From contig JBAIAA010000253.1 of assembly GCA_037893245.1 (NCBI GenBank), positions 248,001 through 312,000 on the forward strand: 64,000 nt of DNA. Direction: 5' to 3'. This DNA comes from Crossaster papposus (Eukaryota > Echinodermata > Asteroidea > Velatida > Solasteridae). This document shows, piece after piece, positions 1 through 9,925 of the stretch (its first letter is position 1; each line of letters opens with the position of its first letter). The translations under genes and the position numbers were made by a program. The notes under the pieces are model-generated. The model was not told the origin of the DNA, did not search any database, and saw nothing but the letters and a program-made list of their open reading frames with translations.

Positions 1-37
1 CAGAAATGCGACTAACAAAACAAATCGTCTGTTAAAT

Positions 38-457
38 GTGACCTGTTCCAACGAAACCCGGACAAAGTCGACTTTTTAGTTTTTTAGATTTTGCTTTTTT
101 CAAATTCTCTAGGTTCTCAGCTTTAAAATGATGTATCATTTACATATGTACCCCACCCTATCTTCCCTGGGGTCTGGATTTAGTGATAAAACCCTGACAA
201 CCTAATTATGAGATAAACAGCATTAAAGTTCAGAAAAGCGTATTATTTCTATACACAAATGTTTCACAAAATTGACAAAAAACACACTTCTGGTAGACGG
301 ATTTTGTTCAAATTTGAGGAGATTGTAGATTAATAGTGAGTGACTTAGGAAAACCTAAAACCTTAAAATAGTAAAATCCATCCAGAAATGACTTCTGGAG
401 TACATTGTGACAAAACACATTGTGCGACTTTGTCCGGGTTTCGTTGGAACAGGTCAC
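38..457. mobile_element. MITE, GTGACC family (variant 2), 420 bp
   Basis: The element begins GTGACCTGTTCCAACGAAAC and ends with the reverse complement of that sequence, so it has inverted repeats of about 34 bp. It is flanked by the direct duplication AAAT (34-37 and 458-461). No transposase is encoded. It belongs with the copies at 1612, 17399, 18095, 32896, 34842 and 36155, which share the GTGACC...GGTCAC termini and 4-bp A/T-only target duplications. Confidence 0.85.
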
Positions 458-1397
458 AAATTATCAATTGTTTCATCTGGTGCGTAGATAATAATAAGAG
501 TGTAGATGTAGAATAAAAGTGCGTAGTGCAGATATAATAAAATGGTTTGAGATAAAATTCTGTGTTAAATGTACTGAAGTACATGTAAAAACTAAAATCA
601 TCATAGTTAACAAGAAAACAAAACAGACAACAAAAACAGCAAAAAAAACAAAAAACGAATGCACTCGCACTTACCAATTGATTTTTTTAAAAACCATACT
701 CTTTTGCCAAATGACCAACCAGCCGCCAACACACAACCAACCAATCACAAGTCCTCAGGTGTTTCCTTTCCAACCAATCACAGTCCAGAGAACCAACATC
801 GTGAGTGTGGAGGGAGGGCATTGGACCAAACCACAACCATCGACTGCTTTGCGCCGCCGAGAAGAGACTCGTTTTTTTGTTTGTTTACGGCAACTTTTTT
901 TTTTTTATCGACATCCTCACCACCACACTATTTTTCCCCTCATTTTTTTTCCACACCATCGATCGTAGCCAATGGCAACCAACAACCCACACACCAGCCT
1001 AGAGATTATGTAACAAAACACCAGCAAATAAAAAACAGTCAGATTTCAATGATTTCTTCCCAGAAATTAACCCTAACGTCGCACGATACTACAAAATACT
1101 ACGTGTCACAGTATAGTGGAAAGCCGCTATATAACGAACGAAGATCACAGGATCCACAGATTCTGTTTGGTATATCGATCGTTCAGCATAATAGCAATTT
1201 TTAGCCGCTGGTTCATCAGGTGCACGTTTTAAAAATTATGTCACTTTTTTACATAAAGCACCGGCCATTTGACGTTCGCATTCAAAACGCCTTAACACTA
1301 ACCCTCCAAGGTATTTTGGCTAGAAACCCGTTTGATATATCAAGTGGATTTAGAAACCTGTTGACACATTTTCAACAACCATGTTTGGTATTTTTAA

Positions 1398-2059
1398 ACC
1401 AGTTCGTGCCGGGATTATTGTAACATTTACCGAGCCGAGGTGCGAGATTATTTTTAACGAAACTCCATCCGAGGCGGGTTCAGGCCGATGGTACCGGGAA
1501 GCACATTTCCGGCCCTGCTCGCTGATGACAGGCGTTTTCGGCCTTGCTTGTGACGTGTTAATGCGTCATCTGTTTTTAATTTCGGAAAAACTTTGCGTGT
1601 ATAAAAAGTATGTGACCTGTCATCACAAAATGAGCGTAAAGTCGCACGGAGTGATTTCCCAGTACGGCCAGTCAAAGTCAAAATTTGAAGGGGTGGTCGA
1701 TTTTGAGATTATATGTTTTTCCTAAAGACTAAATCCCCAGAAATCAATTCCCAATTTTTCCGGACGATCAGATAAAAACAAAATTAGTTTTTGAGACAAG
1801 TTTTACTATTCCTTTCTATGCCTTTCACACAATTTCTCGCAAGAAATGCCCGTTTTCTCATAATCTCTTTATTAAGACTCTAGACTAAAAAATAAAAATA
1901 AAAAAAAATATTGAGTATCAAACCTCCAAGTGTTATATACCATTGGAAAGCTCTGTTTCCACAGAATTTAGAAATACCCATATCTCAATTTTTTATTTTG
2001 CCGACTTTACGCTCATTTTGTGATGACAGGTCACATATACGTTCTCTGGCGCGAACTGG
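1398..2059 (+). mobile_element. TTAA-type MITE, CCAGTTCGCGC family, interrupted
   Basis: The left end is CCAGTTCGTGCCGGGATTAT and the right end is GCGCGAACTGG followed by TTAA (2060-2063). Compared with the uninterrupted copy at 3510-3748 it contains an insertion of about 430 bp, which is the GTGACC MITE at 1612-2034. The left TTAA is blurred by one extra A. Confidence 0.7.
1612..2034. mobile_element. MITE, GTGACC family (variant 1), nested
   Basis: Inverted termini GTGACCTGTCATCACAAAAT and its complement, 423 bp. The flanks are GTAT (1608-1611) and ATAT (2035-2038), a 4-bp A/T-type target duplication with one substitution. The insertion splits the CCAGTTCGCGC-family MITE at 1398-2059, so it is the younger of the two. 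Confidence 0.82.
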
Positions 2060-2254
2060 TTAACACCAAAATCAGAAGCCAAGGATGGTGTTCGGTATAG
2101 CCGAATGCTCGGTATAGCGGTGCTCGGTATAGCGGTGTTCGGTATAGCGGCATTCCACTGTACTCTTACTACACTGGCCTATGAGAATGGAGTAGTATTT
2201 TGTAGTACTGTGTTCTTTACCCTAAATGAATGCCTGGGACGTTAGGGTTAATAA

Positions 2255-2872
2255 TCAAAACTGTCGGTTATTATTACAAATTTGAAATGATGCCCACTAT
2301 CACAAGATGTTTCGGCGGTCTTTCAAACTTGGGAGATTTGAAAATGTGGGTCCTCCGTCCATAAATAGGGGGTCGAAAAATGTGACTTTTTTTGTAGGTG
2401 TCCCTGTTACACCTGGGGCGTTGTCCAAATCCAAGCTTCGTCTCGGTCTTTGGCTTCGTTCATGCAGTTCGGCAATGGTGATGGAGCCGGAGACTGAGCT
2501 CGGGGTTTGGAAAATGGCCCTGACTTGTTTGATTTCTTATGCATGCACGTGTCATGATTGAAATTGTCTTCAAACGTTTGTATTTGAGGTTTTTCTGGTA
2601 CTTTGCTTGATGTAAACACTCTCGGATAAAGAAATAAAATGTGTTTTGAATAAAGAAATTAAAATCATTTTTTGTTTAATGTCAGATGTAATACGGACAT
2701 GAACAATTTGACCCCTAATTTATGGACAGACCCAAATGTCGAAATAAAAATTGCCCAAAATTTCAATATTAACAATATAATTTTACAACAGACAATTTTA
2801 AAAGGAGGACCAAGATATGTATGTAAATCTTAAAGTGGCATGAGATTCAACTTCTTTTGTTATCATGTAGAC
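2255..2872. other. Non-coding stretch, no recognisable feature
   Basis: AT-rich sequence between two repeat elements. Open frames here are short and show no recognisable domain. Part of 2418-2520 resembles 58840-58900 loosely (both contain cttcgtct...tttggcttcg), which may mean an old shared repeat. I see no gene. Confidence 0.5.
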
Positions 2873-3090
2873 CTGGGGCCAATTTCATAAAACGTCTAAG
2901 CACCAACATTTGCTTAGCAATAGCATGAAAATTCTTCCTTGGAAAAAACAGGGTTACAAACCAAAAGCTGTGTTTTGCTTTGAATGAAAAGCATGTGGAG
3001 TTTTGGCCGATAACCAATTTTTTACTGAGCAAGACTTTTTTTGTGCTAAGCAAATTTGTGTGCTTGCATGTTTTATGAAATTGGCACCTG
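2873..3090. mobile_element. MITE, CAATTTCAT palindromic family
   Basis: Starts ggggccaatttcataaaacg and ends with the complement atgaaattggcacc. The subterminal sequence holds repeated gcttagca / tgctaagc motifs in both orientations. Copies of the same structure lie at 35823-36067 and 53412-53638; a more diverged relative is at 16065-16440 and a left fragment near 18629-18690. About 220-250 bp and non-coding. Confidence 0.75.
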
Positions 3091-3221
3091 TAAATAAACA
3101 TCCATCATAATGCGAATAAAACGTACGAGTGAGTTTGTCAGGGAGTCATATAATATACATGTACTTGTACACGCCGTTAACCGTTAGGGACGGCACGACG
3201 CGTGTATGGCGGGATACCAAC

Positions 3222-4450
3222 CTGCTAAAATAGCGGCGATACCCCGACGTGAAACGCGTGCAGTACCGGGCGATGTGGCCCCGCTCCCGACAGTGGAAAC
3301 AACGGATGTCCGAGTCGCGGAAGGTTGACTGGCTGAAGCCCATCCGGCCGCGGTTGCGCGGCCGGGCGATGTTGACCTGCACCCGAGAGCCGCGAATTGT
3401 CCTGGAAGGGATTCAAATAAAGGCAAATGATCCTCGGATTGCGAGTGTCGTTTTGTTATTTTCCCTGACTACCCAGTATATACCCTGGCTATTCAGTATA
3501 AATAATTAACCAGTTCGCGTCGGGATTATTTTAACATCCCCGAGCCGAGGTGTGGGATTATTTTTAACGAAACTCGATCCGAGGCGGGTTTAGGCCGATG
3601 GTACCGGGAAGCAAACCCGTGCATTTCCGGCCTTGCTCGCTGCCGACAGACATTTCCGGCTTGCTTGTGACGCGTTTATAAATGCATTATCCATTTTGAA
3701 TCTGGGGAAAACTTTGCGGATATATATACGTCCTCCAGCGCGAACTGGTTAACCCTAACCACCCTGAGTCCATCAAAATCCATTTCCTGTTTTGAAGGAT
3801 TTTAGCGGATTCAGGATACCTCCATATTGAACAAACTGGAGGAGTGTGATGGATTGAGGATTTTAAGCCTAGCGTTACTGCAGGAGTTTGATGGATTCAG
3901 GATTCAGAAATTTAGGTGATGGACTGTGATGGACTCTATGGAGAAACGCACTGCAATTTTTTTGTATGCCACCATGGTATCCTGAATCCGCCAGAGTCCA
4001 TCAAATTTTGCTGGTGGATTATTGATGGACTCAGGATATCTCCAGTATGCATACTGGTGGAGTCTGATGGACTCAGGACACCAGCAGTTTTTGCAAACCA
4101 AACTTGGTGGATTGTAGCGGAATCAGGATACTTTCTAGAAAAAACAGCGAGGGGGTTAAATAAAGCACAAGGGTGCCTTCTATTTTTTCCAAGTTCTATT
4201 TTTTTTAGAAGTATACTCACTCTCCATTCATCCCCTTGACGGCTTCCTCTGCATCCTTTCGGTTCTGGAAGACCACAAAGGCAAACAGCGGTGGGTACCG
4301 GGCAAGCCACACCTCAAACAGCGGGCCAAAACTCTTGAAGGCTTTCTCTAGGTCCGACCGGGAGGTCTCGTAGTTGATGTCGCCGATGTAGACGCGGGTA
4401 CGCTCATCTTCGTCGTCACTGTTTTCTTCGTCGCTGCTGTACTTCCCCAT
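3222..4450 (-). CDS. SR-type splicing factor-like protein (RRM + CCHC zinc knuckle), 3' part unresolved
   Basis: Two minus-strand exons are supported. Exon 1 (4450-4221) encodes an acidic N-terminus (MGKYSSDEENSDDED) followed by an RRM whose RNP2 is VYIGDI and RNP1-like strand is FAFVVF; it ends in a GTGAGT donor. Exon 2 starts at 3401 after a CCAG acceptor. Its first codons join in frame and complete the RRM (GSRVQVNIA, like GSRVRVE in SRSF3/SRSF7), then give a CCHC zinc knuckle, CFHCRERGHIARYC. Possible donor at 3221-3220 (CAG/GTTGGT); without it the frame stops at 3146 with no RS-rich tail. A TTGCAG acceptor just upstream of the ATG implies a separate 5' UTR exon. In the SRSF7/9G8 family this domain order serves pre-mRNA splice-site selection in the nucleus. 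No RS domain was found downstream, so the gene may be incomplete here or use a remote exon. It is divergent from the SRSF7-like gene starting near 6570. Confidence 0.7.
3510..3748 (+). mobile_element. TTAA-type MITE, CCAGTTCGCGC family, intact 239 bp
   Basis: TTAA (3506-3509), then CCAGTTCGCGTCGGGATTAT, ending GCGCGAACTGG and TTAA (3749-3752). This is the clean reference copy for the family; others are at 1398-2059 (split), 11482-11711 (opposite orientation), 20498-about 20720 and 62215-about 62410 (both lacking the right end). No coding capacity. TTAA duplication points to piggyBac- or Kolobok-type mobilisation (inferred). Confidence 0.8.
3753..4155. repeat. Degenerate palindromic repeat rich in gatggactcagga motifs
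   Basis: Seven or more copies, in both orientations, of a motif like ggatggactcaggat / atcctgagtccatc lie across this stretch. It starts directly at the TTAA shared with the MITE at 3510-3748 (TTAA|CCCTAACC) and ends near GAGGGGG|TTAA (4156-4159), so it may be another TTAA-bounded element, although the terminal match is only a few bases. Confidence 0.45.
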
Positions 4451-5918
4451 GTTGTCAGCTGATTTCCTGCAACCCCCCCAAAACGTAATTGTTTGAATGA
4501 CGTATAATTAAGAGGGCAGCCGGCAGTGCAAATAAAATTTAGGCCGCAATCGGCATATTTTATTATTAAACATAGGGGCTAGATCTATACAAAATGGCAC
4601 CGCCACTGGCAAAATAGCCATTTTAATGTGGTTATATTATTATTACGGCAGTAATCCAACTTTGCGGCATAAAACAAAAAAAAGCCTGTTTTATATTCTA
4701 ATTGCGCATGCCCAGTAGAGCGCCCTCTGTAGGTAAAGTGGAAACAACATGCTTTACAGATCATTGTCAGGCCAGACAGTTTCCACAAAAAAAATGCCAC
4801 TTTTCCCCCCGACTTTGTGTGCTCATTTGAGTAAGGTCTAGAGCACGGAATTTACTCCAGTGCGTGGGCCATAGAATACGGCTATTGTCAGCAAATACCA
4901 CCTTTTGGAAAATATACCCACAGATGTATTTTCTTTGAAAAACTTTAGTCCATATCGTCGTAAAAATGCCACACCGTCATATATATGACTTGCCTCTCTA
5001 ACGTAAACTCGCCTGTTTCTGTAGCGCCACCACGCGTCGACGGATTATTGCTCTGTCAAACATTAACAGCTTTCGTTCAGTCACAGCAAACTTCGAGTTC
5101 GGATGGGGCTGCTTTTTCATTGACTATTTTTGAATTTTGAACTACAATTGTATTATCATAATATTGATTAATTGTAATATAAAAAGGCAAGGTTCTGTGA
5201 ACCTAAGTTTATACATTGTACATTTTGTGGATTGATTGTGTGTTTGCAATTTGGCCGAATTTATAATAAAAAATTAATATTAAATAAAATTAATAAAATA
5301 ACATGTAAATTGCATGCAGCGTGGGTCTAGTCTAATTACGCCCAAAAGCAGTTATTTTATTATTTCATATTTTATGAGGACCACAATTGAAATAAGCTGT
5401 TTCTATAGCTTAGTTTGTGTTATCCTTGACAACACCTCAGATATACATGTCTATAATTTGGCTTTTTGTTAGTTGTGGTTTTCTTAGTTTGTTTATTCTT
5501 AAAGACATCCGTGGAGACTGTCAAATATAAACAAACCAACGAACAAACAAACACATTTGTGATATCTCAAACAAGACATCAAAGACTACTGGTACAATAA
5601 ATCGCTTAAAAACTTTCATTTCAAGCAAACATTTTAGTTATTCTTAAGTCCTCCCATATTTAAATTATTCAGTTCTAAACTCAGTGGAGGAGTTCCTCAG
5701 TAAATAATTGTGTTGTTACAAAAGCGAGCTGTTGCTGGTCACTGTGCTCATACTGCCATTTTGTTTGCAAATTTAAACCTACATTTAATACGATTTAAAG
5801 ACCTTTAACTAATTAACTATACCCGTTCCTGATAATTACTAAGTTGTATATCCTATACCTTTAAAGTCCTTTTGTCCTGTCTGTCCCTTGTCTTTCCCTA
5901 GGTTAATGTTATCCTTAA
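4451..5918. other. Divergent intergenic region between two SR-type genes
   Basis: About 1.5 kb upstream of the minus-strand SR-type ORF and, with 5919-6570, upstream of the SRSF7-like transcription unit. AT-rich, with no convincing coding exon. A 5' UTR exon of the minus-strand gene is expected here because an acceptor (GGTTGCAG) precedes its ATG, but I could not place it. Confidence 0.5.
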
Positions 5919-6289
5919 AGGTAGGATACACCATTGGTAATTAATAGGGGGTTGTATTTTATATTAAATAGGCCCGCCGAATGTTTTCAGTCATTAATGC
6001 CGAGAAAAGCACGAAAAATAGCGTTTGTTTTCAACCGGCGTCGAGCAGTTATTCTTATGTTATTTGTGTTTTTTCGCGATCGCCGTCCGGCGATCGCAAA
6101 TTTGTCTTCATAAAATTCAATTTTTCAGAATAATTAGAGGATATCTAGCGCAATCATTTTGCTGGATGCCTAGAATCATTATTTACTTTCAGATAAGTAA
6201 TTAAGATATTTCTTAATAATTCGGTAGTACGTACCGGTAGGCCTAGTAATAATATTGTTTTCGATATCTGAAAATGGGGTATCCTACCT
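5919..6289. mobile_element. TTAA-type MITE, AGGTAGGATACACC family
   Basis: TTAA|AGGTAGGATACACCATT at the left, GGGGTATCCTACCT|TTAT at the right. Other copies are at 16864-17191 (perfect TTAA on both sides) and about 20722-21097 (left end lost). Internal gatatctgaaaatg and cttgaatta-type segments are shared among copies. Non-coding. Confidence 0.75.
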
Positions 6290-6439
6290 TTATGTTGTGT
6301 AATGATTATTAGTAATAATACTATTTAACCTGTAATATTGTACTTCAACTTATTGTAAACATATTGGGTATTTCCTGACCAACAAGGATAGCGTTAAATG
6401 TACTAGATGTACTAATTGAAGAATTATCATGCTGGGAAA

Positions 6440-6626
6440 AAATCAAGCTCGCCCGCCCCCGGCGCTACGCCTTAGAGCGCCCTCAACGGTTGATGCAAAC
6501 CGCGTGTTTTTAGCTTCGCTGGTGCCCAGTAACCGGCAAAGGTATAAAGACAATTAAATTTAACTGCAGCGCACAGAATTAACGTCGAAGTCGAACCACC
6601 ATTTTGCGAAAAGAGCTCGGACTAGC
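6440..6626 (+). promoter_or_regulatory. Probable promoter and 5' UTR exon of the SRSF7-like gene
   Basis: A TATA-like TATAAAG (6543-6549) lies in locally GC-richer DNA. About 75 bp downstream a GTGAGT donor (6627) follows ...gagctcggactagc. The coding exon at 11759 is preceded by a CTTGCAG acceptor and 20 nt of leader (11739-11758), so an upstream non-coding exon is required, and this is the best candidate in the window. It would give a first intron of about 5.1 kb holding the MULE-like/LINE nest. Inferred from consensus only. Confidence 0.4.
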
Positions 6627-7499
6627 GTGAGTGTTGACTCTTTGTGGAAGAACAATGTCGCTATTTTTGACAATATTTTATCCTTGTTATGTGGTAAAGC
6701 AGGACTCTATTTCATACACAGTATTTCTGTGAAGTTTTCTTATTTGTCTGTTTGCTTTTCTGGCGTCTTTTGTCCTGCAAATTTTACTGTACTGTTTTCA
6801 GGACACGCGCCCTGGCCTTGCGACCGTATCGGGAGTCGGAACCGAGGCAGTACGATAAAAACCTGTGCGCAAAAAAAAAGAGAGCGTTTTTTATCACTTT
6901 GGGTTTTAGCCATAGACTTCAAAATAAAACCTAGACATGACATGCGTTTTTAAAACTGTTCTGAAAATCGATCCGCGTATTGAAATAAAGTTCATGCATA
7001 TGACGTCACATGCACGTCTAATGCACGTCGCACTTTGACCTCGATAATGGCCGCTTGGCCCGGTTGCTAGTGCAATTAGCGCGTACGCGGAGCGCAGGTG
7101 GCGTCAATGCAACCCCTAATATTAGGAATGTGCGAGTACATGACGTGAAACGCTAATCGCGGGCGTGGCGTGCGTGGGGAGGGTGCACGTTGTCGTTGGC
7201 AATAGGCGTGTTTTGTGGCACGGCCTATTTTCAGAACAATGACTACAATGGTAAAGTATACACATGTCTCTAGCTATAGATCAATATATGTCTAGTATGG
7301 TTCCATCTAGTTGCGATAATCGTAACCCTCCATCGACGGTCGAAGACCGGAGGGTTACGAGACAACTCGTGTAAAAAAACGGGAAGTTGCAATTTCGACC
7401 ATTTTTGCCAGACTAGTCACCAGATTTGCCGGATTTTAACCACTTTTAAAGATCATGACACACATTTCAAGAACACAGATTTGATCTGCAATGTGTAAT

Positions 7500-9925
7500 T
7501 GAAGATTCTATCATAAGAGATTGCACGATTCATGAAAATGTAATGTCCGATCATTATGTTATTTGCTTGCTATTAGATGAAGCAAAGCTGCCCCCGATGC
7601 GCATTACCTCTACATTGCGAAATTACCGCCAAATAGATAATTCTAAACTTGTACTTTCACTAAACCATTTAAGAGACAGTCGACCTGCTGAGACCGACGT
7701 CGATACATATTTTAGCTGGTACAATACTGAAATCACAAACATACTTGATCGTTGTGCTCCATCTACAACAAAAAATCGCACTGTAAAACATAGAATGCCC
7801 TGGTATAATGAACGTATTCATGAAGCACGTCAAAACAGACGACAAGCAGAACGTAAATGGAGGAAGTCACGTTCCTCATATCACCGCCAACTTTACATGG
7901 AGTCAAGGAAAGTTGTTACTGATCTTTCCATTGAATCCAAGAAAGCATTTTTCCTTGACAAACTATCAACTGCTGACACCAAACAAGTGCATTGCATCAT
8001 TAATACCCTACTTAATAATAACACACATCACCTTTCAAATTGTGAATCACATGACCTCCTTAGTAACCAATTTTCTACATTTTTCAAAAGGAAAATTATC
8101 ATTATTCGTCGTGAACTTGACCTTCAGACGGGTTCAAGCGATTTTGCTGATCCAATAGATATTTCTTTTCAATCACTATCGACCTTGCGGCTAACTACAC
8201 AAACTGAAATATCAAAAATTATCTGCAATTCACCATCAAAATCATGTCGCCTGGATCCCTTGCCCACATGGATGCTTAAGGAAAACCTTACTCAAATTGT
8301 GCCAATTATTACTGATATTATCAACTCTTCTTTGTCGTCCGGAATCTTTCCTACTGAAGCCCACCGTGCCATCATTAAGCCATTACTAAAAAAGGCGTCA
8401 CTTGATAGAAATATTCTTAAAAATTATAGACCCGTTTCGAATATCAGTTTCGTTGGTAAGATAATAGAAAAAATTGCTTGTGCACGACTATCTGAACATA
8501 TGAATCAACATAATCTAATGGACCCCTACCAGTCAGCTTATAAACCCAAACATAGTACTGAATCTGCCCTAATAAAAGTAAAAAATGATATCATGTTTTC
8601 CCTTAATTCAAATCAAGTTACCCTCCTAGTATTATTAGATCTTTCAGCTGCATTTGATACAATTGATCATAGTATATTACTTTCGCGTTTGTCATCCAGA
8701 ATTGGCATAAGAGGGGTTGCACTTGACTGGTTCCATTCATATCTTAAGGGTTGGACCAGTCAGGTTGACATTGCTGGTGAATTGTCAGCTCCATCTATTG
8801 CTGATTATGGCTTACCACAGGGCTCTGTCTTTGGTCCACTAGGCTACACTGTTTACACCCTTCCTGTTGGTGATATAGCACGGCACCACCAAATTTCTTA
8901 TCATATATATGCTGATGATACACAATTATATATATCATTCAACCCTAATGTACCTGGTGAGATGAATCGTGCAGTCTCTAAACTTGAAAAATGCATCTCA
9001 GACATTAAAACCTGGATGACAGTTAATAAGCTTAAATTAAACGATGATAAAACAGAATTCTTTGTCGCTGCTTCCTCCCATAATCTTAAACTTATCCCCG
9101 ATATTTCCATTGTTATTGGGAACTCTTCTATTCACCCATCTGAATCTGTTAGGAACCTAGGTGTATTCTTTGACTCGGCTATGTCCATGTCTTCCCATAT
9201 ATCATATATATCACGAACTGTCAATTACTATCTTCGCAATATATCACGTGCCCGCAAGTTCATGGATGAATCTACATGTCACCACGCTGTTCGTTCATTG
9301 GTACTTTCACGGCTTGATTATTGTAATGGTTTGTTATCTTCTGTACCCAATGTACACATACAACGACTGCAGCGGTTACAAAACTGGGCCGCACGTTTAG
9401 TTTTTGCTGTCAACCGCAAGCATGATCCCATACCCTTGATGCATTCGCTACACTGGTTACCAATACAACAAAGAATAATGTTCAAGCATTTATTATTTGT
9501 CTACAAATCCTTTCATAACCTTGCTCCAGTCTATTTATCAGACTGCTTGTTAAAATATGTTCCAAGAAGAAATAATCTGAGATCTGGAGATGATATCCTA
9601 CGACTTGAATATCCTAGAACAAGAGTACAAGCCGGTGATAGAACTTTCACTGTATGTGCCTCCCGTGCATGGAACAATCTCCCGATCTCAGTTAGATCTT
9701 CTACCTCTGTAAATAACTTCAAAAAATCTTTGAAAACGCATCTTTTTGTATAATTTTCCTACCTTTGTATTATTCTGCAATCATTGTTTCAATTGTTAGT
9801 TTTAATGTAACTATTTTATTGTAAGTATATCTAAGTAACATTTTATAATTGTACGCGCTTTGAGCCTTTTGGGAAAAGCGCATTATAAATATTAATGTAA
9901 TGTAATGTAATGTAATGTAATGTAA
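7500..9925 (+). mobile_element. 5'-truncated non-LTR retrotransposon (CR1/L2-like LINE)
   Basis: The element starts inside the endonuclease domain, encodes an intact reverse transcriptase, and ends in six TGTAA units (9896-9925) after a short 3' UTR with the cgcgcttt...aagcgcattataaat type of tail common in CR1/L2-like LINEs. It sits inside the left arm of a MULE-like element at the sequence TGTAATG. The 3' repeat matches that target, as expected if reverse transcription was primed at the site. Confidence 0.88.
7543..9753 (+). CDS. LINE ORF2 fragment: end of endonuclease, reverse transcriptase, C-terminal domain
   Basis: A 736-residue open frame, which remains open back to the truncation point at about 7500, so the listed Met is not a natural start. 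Residues 2-7 (SDHYVI) match the last conserved SDH block of APE-type endonucleases; the preceding endonuclease part is missing. Reverse transcriptase motifs follow in order: NYRPVS near residue 295, LLDLSAAFDTIDH near 365, GLPQGSVFGPL near 428 and the catalytic YADD at 456-459. The C-terminal region includes HSLHWLPI and the RLDYCNGLL-type block common to the CR1/L2/Jockey group. No internal stop, so the insertion is fairly recent, but with most of the endonuclease gone it cannot be autonomous. It lies in the presumed first intron of the SRSF7-like gene, in the sense orientation. Confidence 0.9.
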   Translation: MSDHYVICLLLDEAKLPPMRITSTLRNYRQIDNSKLVLSLNHLRDSRPAETDVDTYFSWYNTEITNILDRCAPSTTKNRTVKHRMPWYNERIHEARQNRRQAERKWRKSRSSYHRQLYMESRKVVTDLSIESKKAFFLDKLSTADTKQVHCIINTLLNNNTHHLSNCESHDLLSNQFSTFFKRKIIIIRRELDLQTGSSDFADPIDISFQSLSTLRLTTQTEISKIICNSPSKSCRLDPLPTWMLKENLTQIVPIITDIINSSLSSGIFPTEAHRAIIKPLLKKASLDRNILKNYRPVSNISFVGKIIEKIACARLSEHMNQHNLMDPYQSAYKPKHSTESALIKVKNDIMFSLNSNQVTLLVLLDLSAAFDTIDHSILLSRLSSRIGIRGVALDWFHSYLKGWTSQVDIAGELSAPSIADYGLPQGSVFGPLGYTVYTLPVGDIARHHQISYHIYADDTQLYISFNPNVPGEMNRAVSKLEKCISDIKTWMTVNKLKLNDDKTEFFVAASSHNLKLIPDISIVIGNSSIHPSESVRNLGVFFDSAMSMSSHISYISRTVNYYLRNISRARKFMDESTCHHAVRSLVLSRLDYCNGLLSSVPNVHIQRLQRLQNWAARLVFAVNRKHDPIPLMHSLHWLPIQQRIMFKHLLFVYKSFHNLAPVYLSDCLLKYVPRRNNLRSGDDILRLEYPRTRVQAGDRTFTVCASRAWNNLPISVRSSTSVNNFKKSLKTHLFV

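Larger units (their letters stand above)
1071..2247. mobile_element. TTAA-type element with CCCTAAC termini, carrying two nested MITEs
   Basis: The ends read TTAA|CCCTAACGTC and GACGTTAGGG|TTAA, so the element sits between TTAA duplications (1067-1070 and 2248-2251). Short subterminal inverted repeats (tactacaaaatactac versus gtagtattttgtagta) support it. The body is filled by a second TTAA-type MITE (about 1398-2059), itself split by a GTGACC MITE (1612-2034). A related 443-bp copy lies at 55407-55849. TTAA targets are typical of piggyBac and Kolobok; the superfamily assignment is inferred. Confidence 0.65.

Noticed and set aside
519..1204. Overlapping plus-strand frames of 149 and 181 codons
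   Set aside because: Low-complexity Thr/Lys/Asn/Phe content, no domain, they overlap each other in different frames and run into MITE DNA.
3146..3221. Continuation of the minus-strand SR-type protein to the stop at 3146
   Set aside because: The extra residues (LVSRHTRVVPSLTVNG...) lack RS dipeptides and follow a usable donor; read-through remains possible but is not the preferred model.
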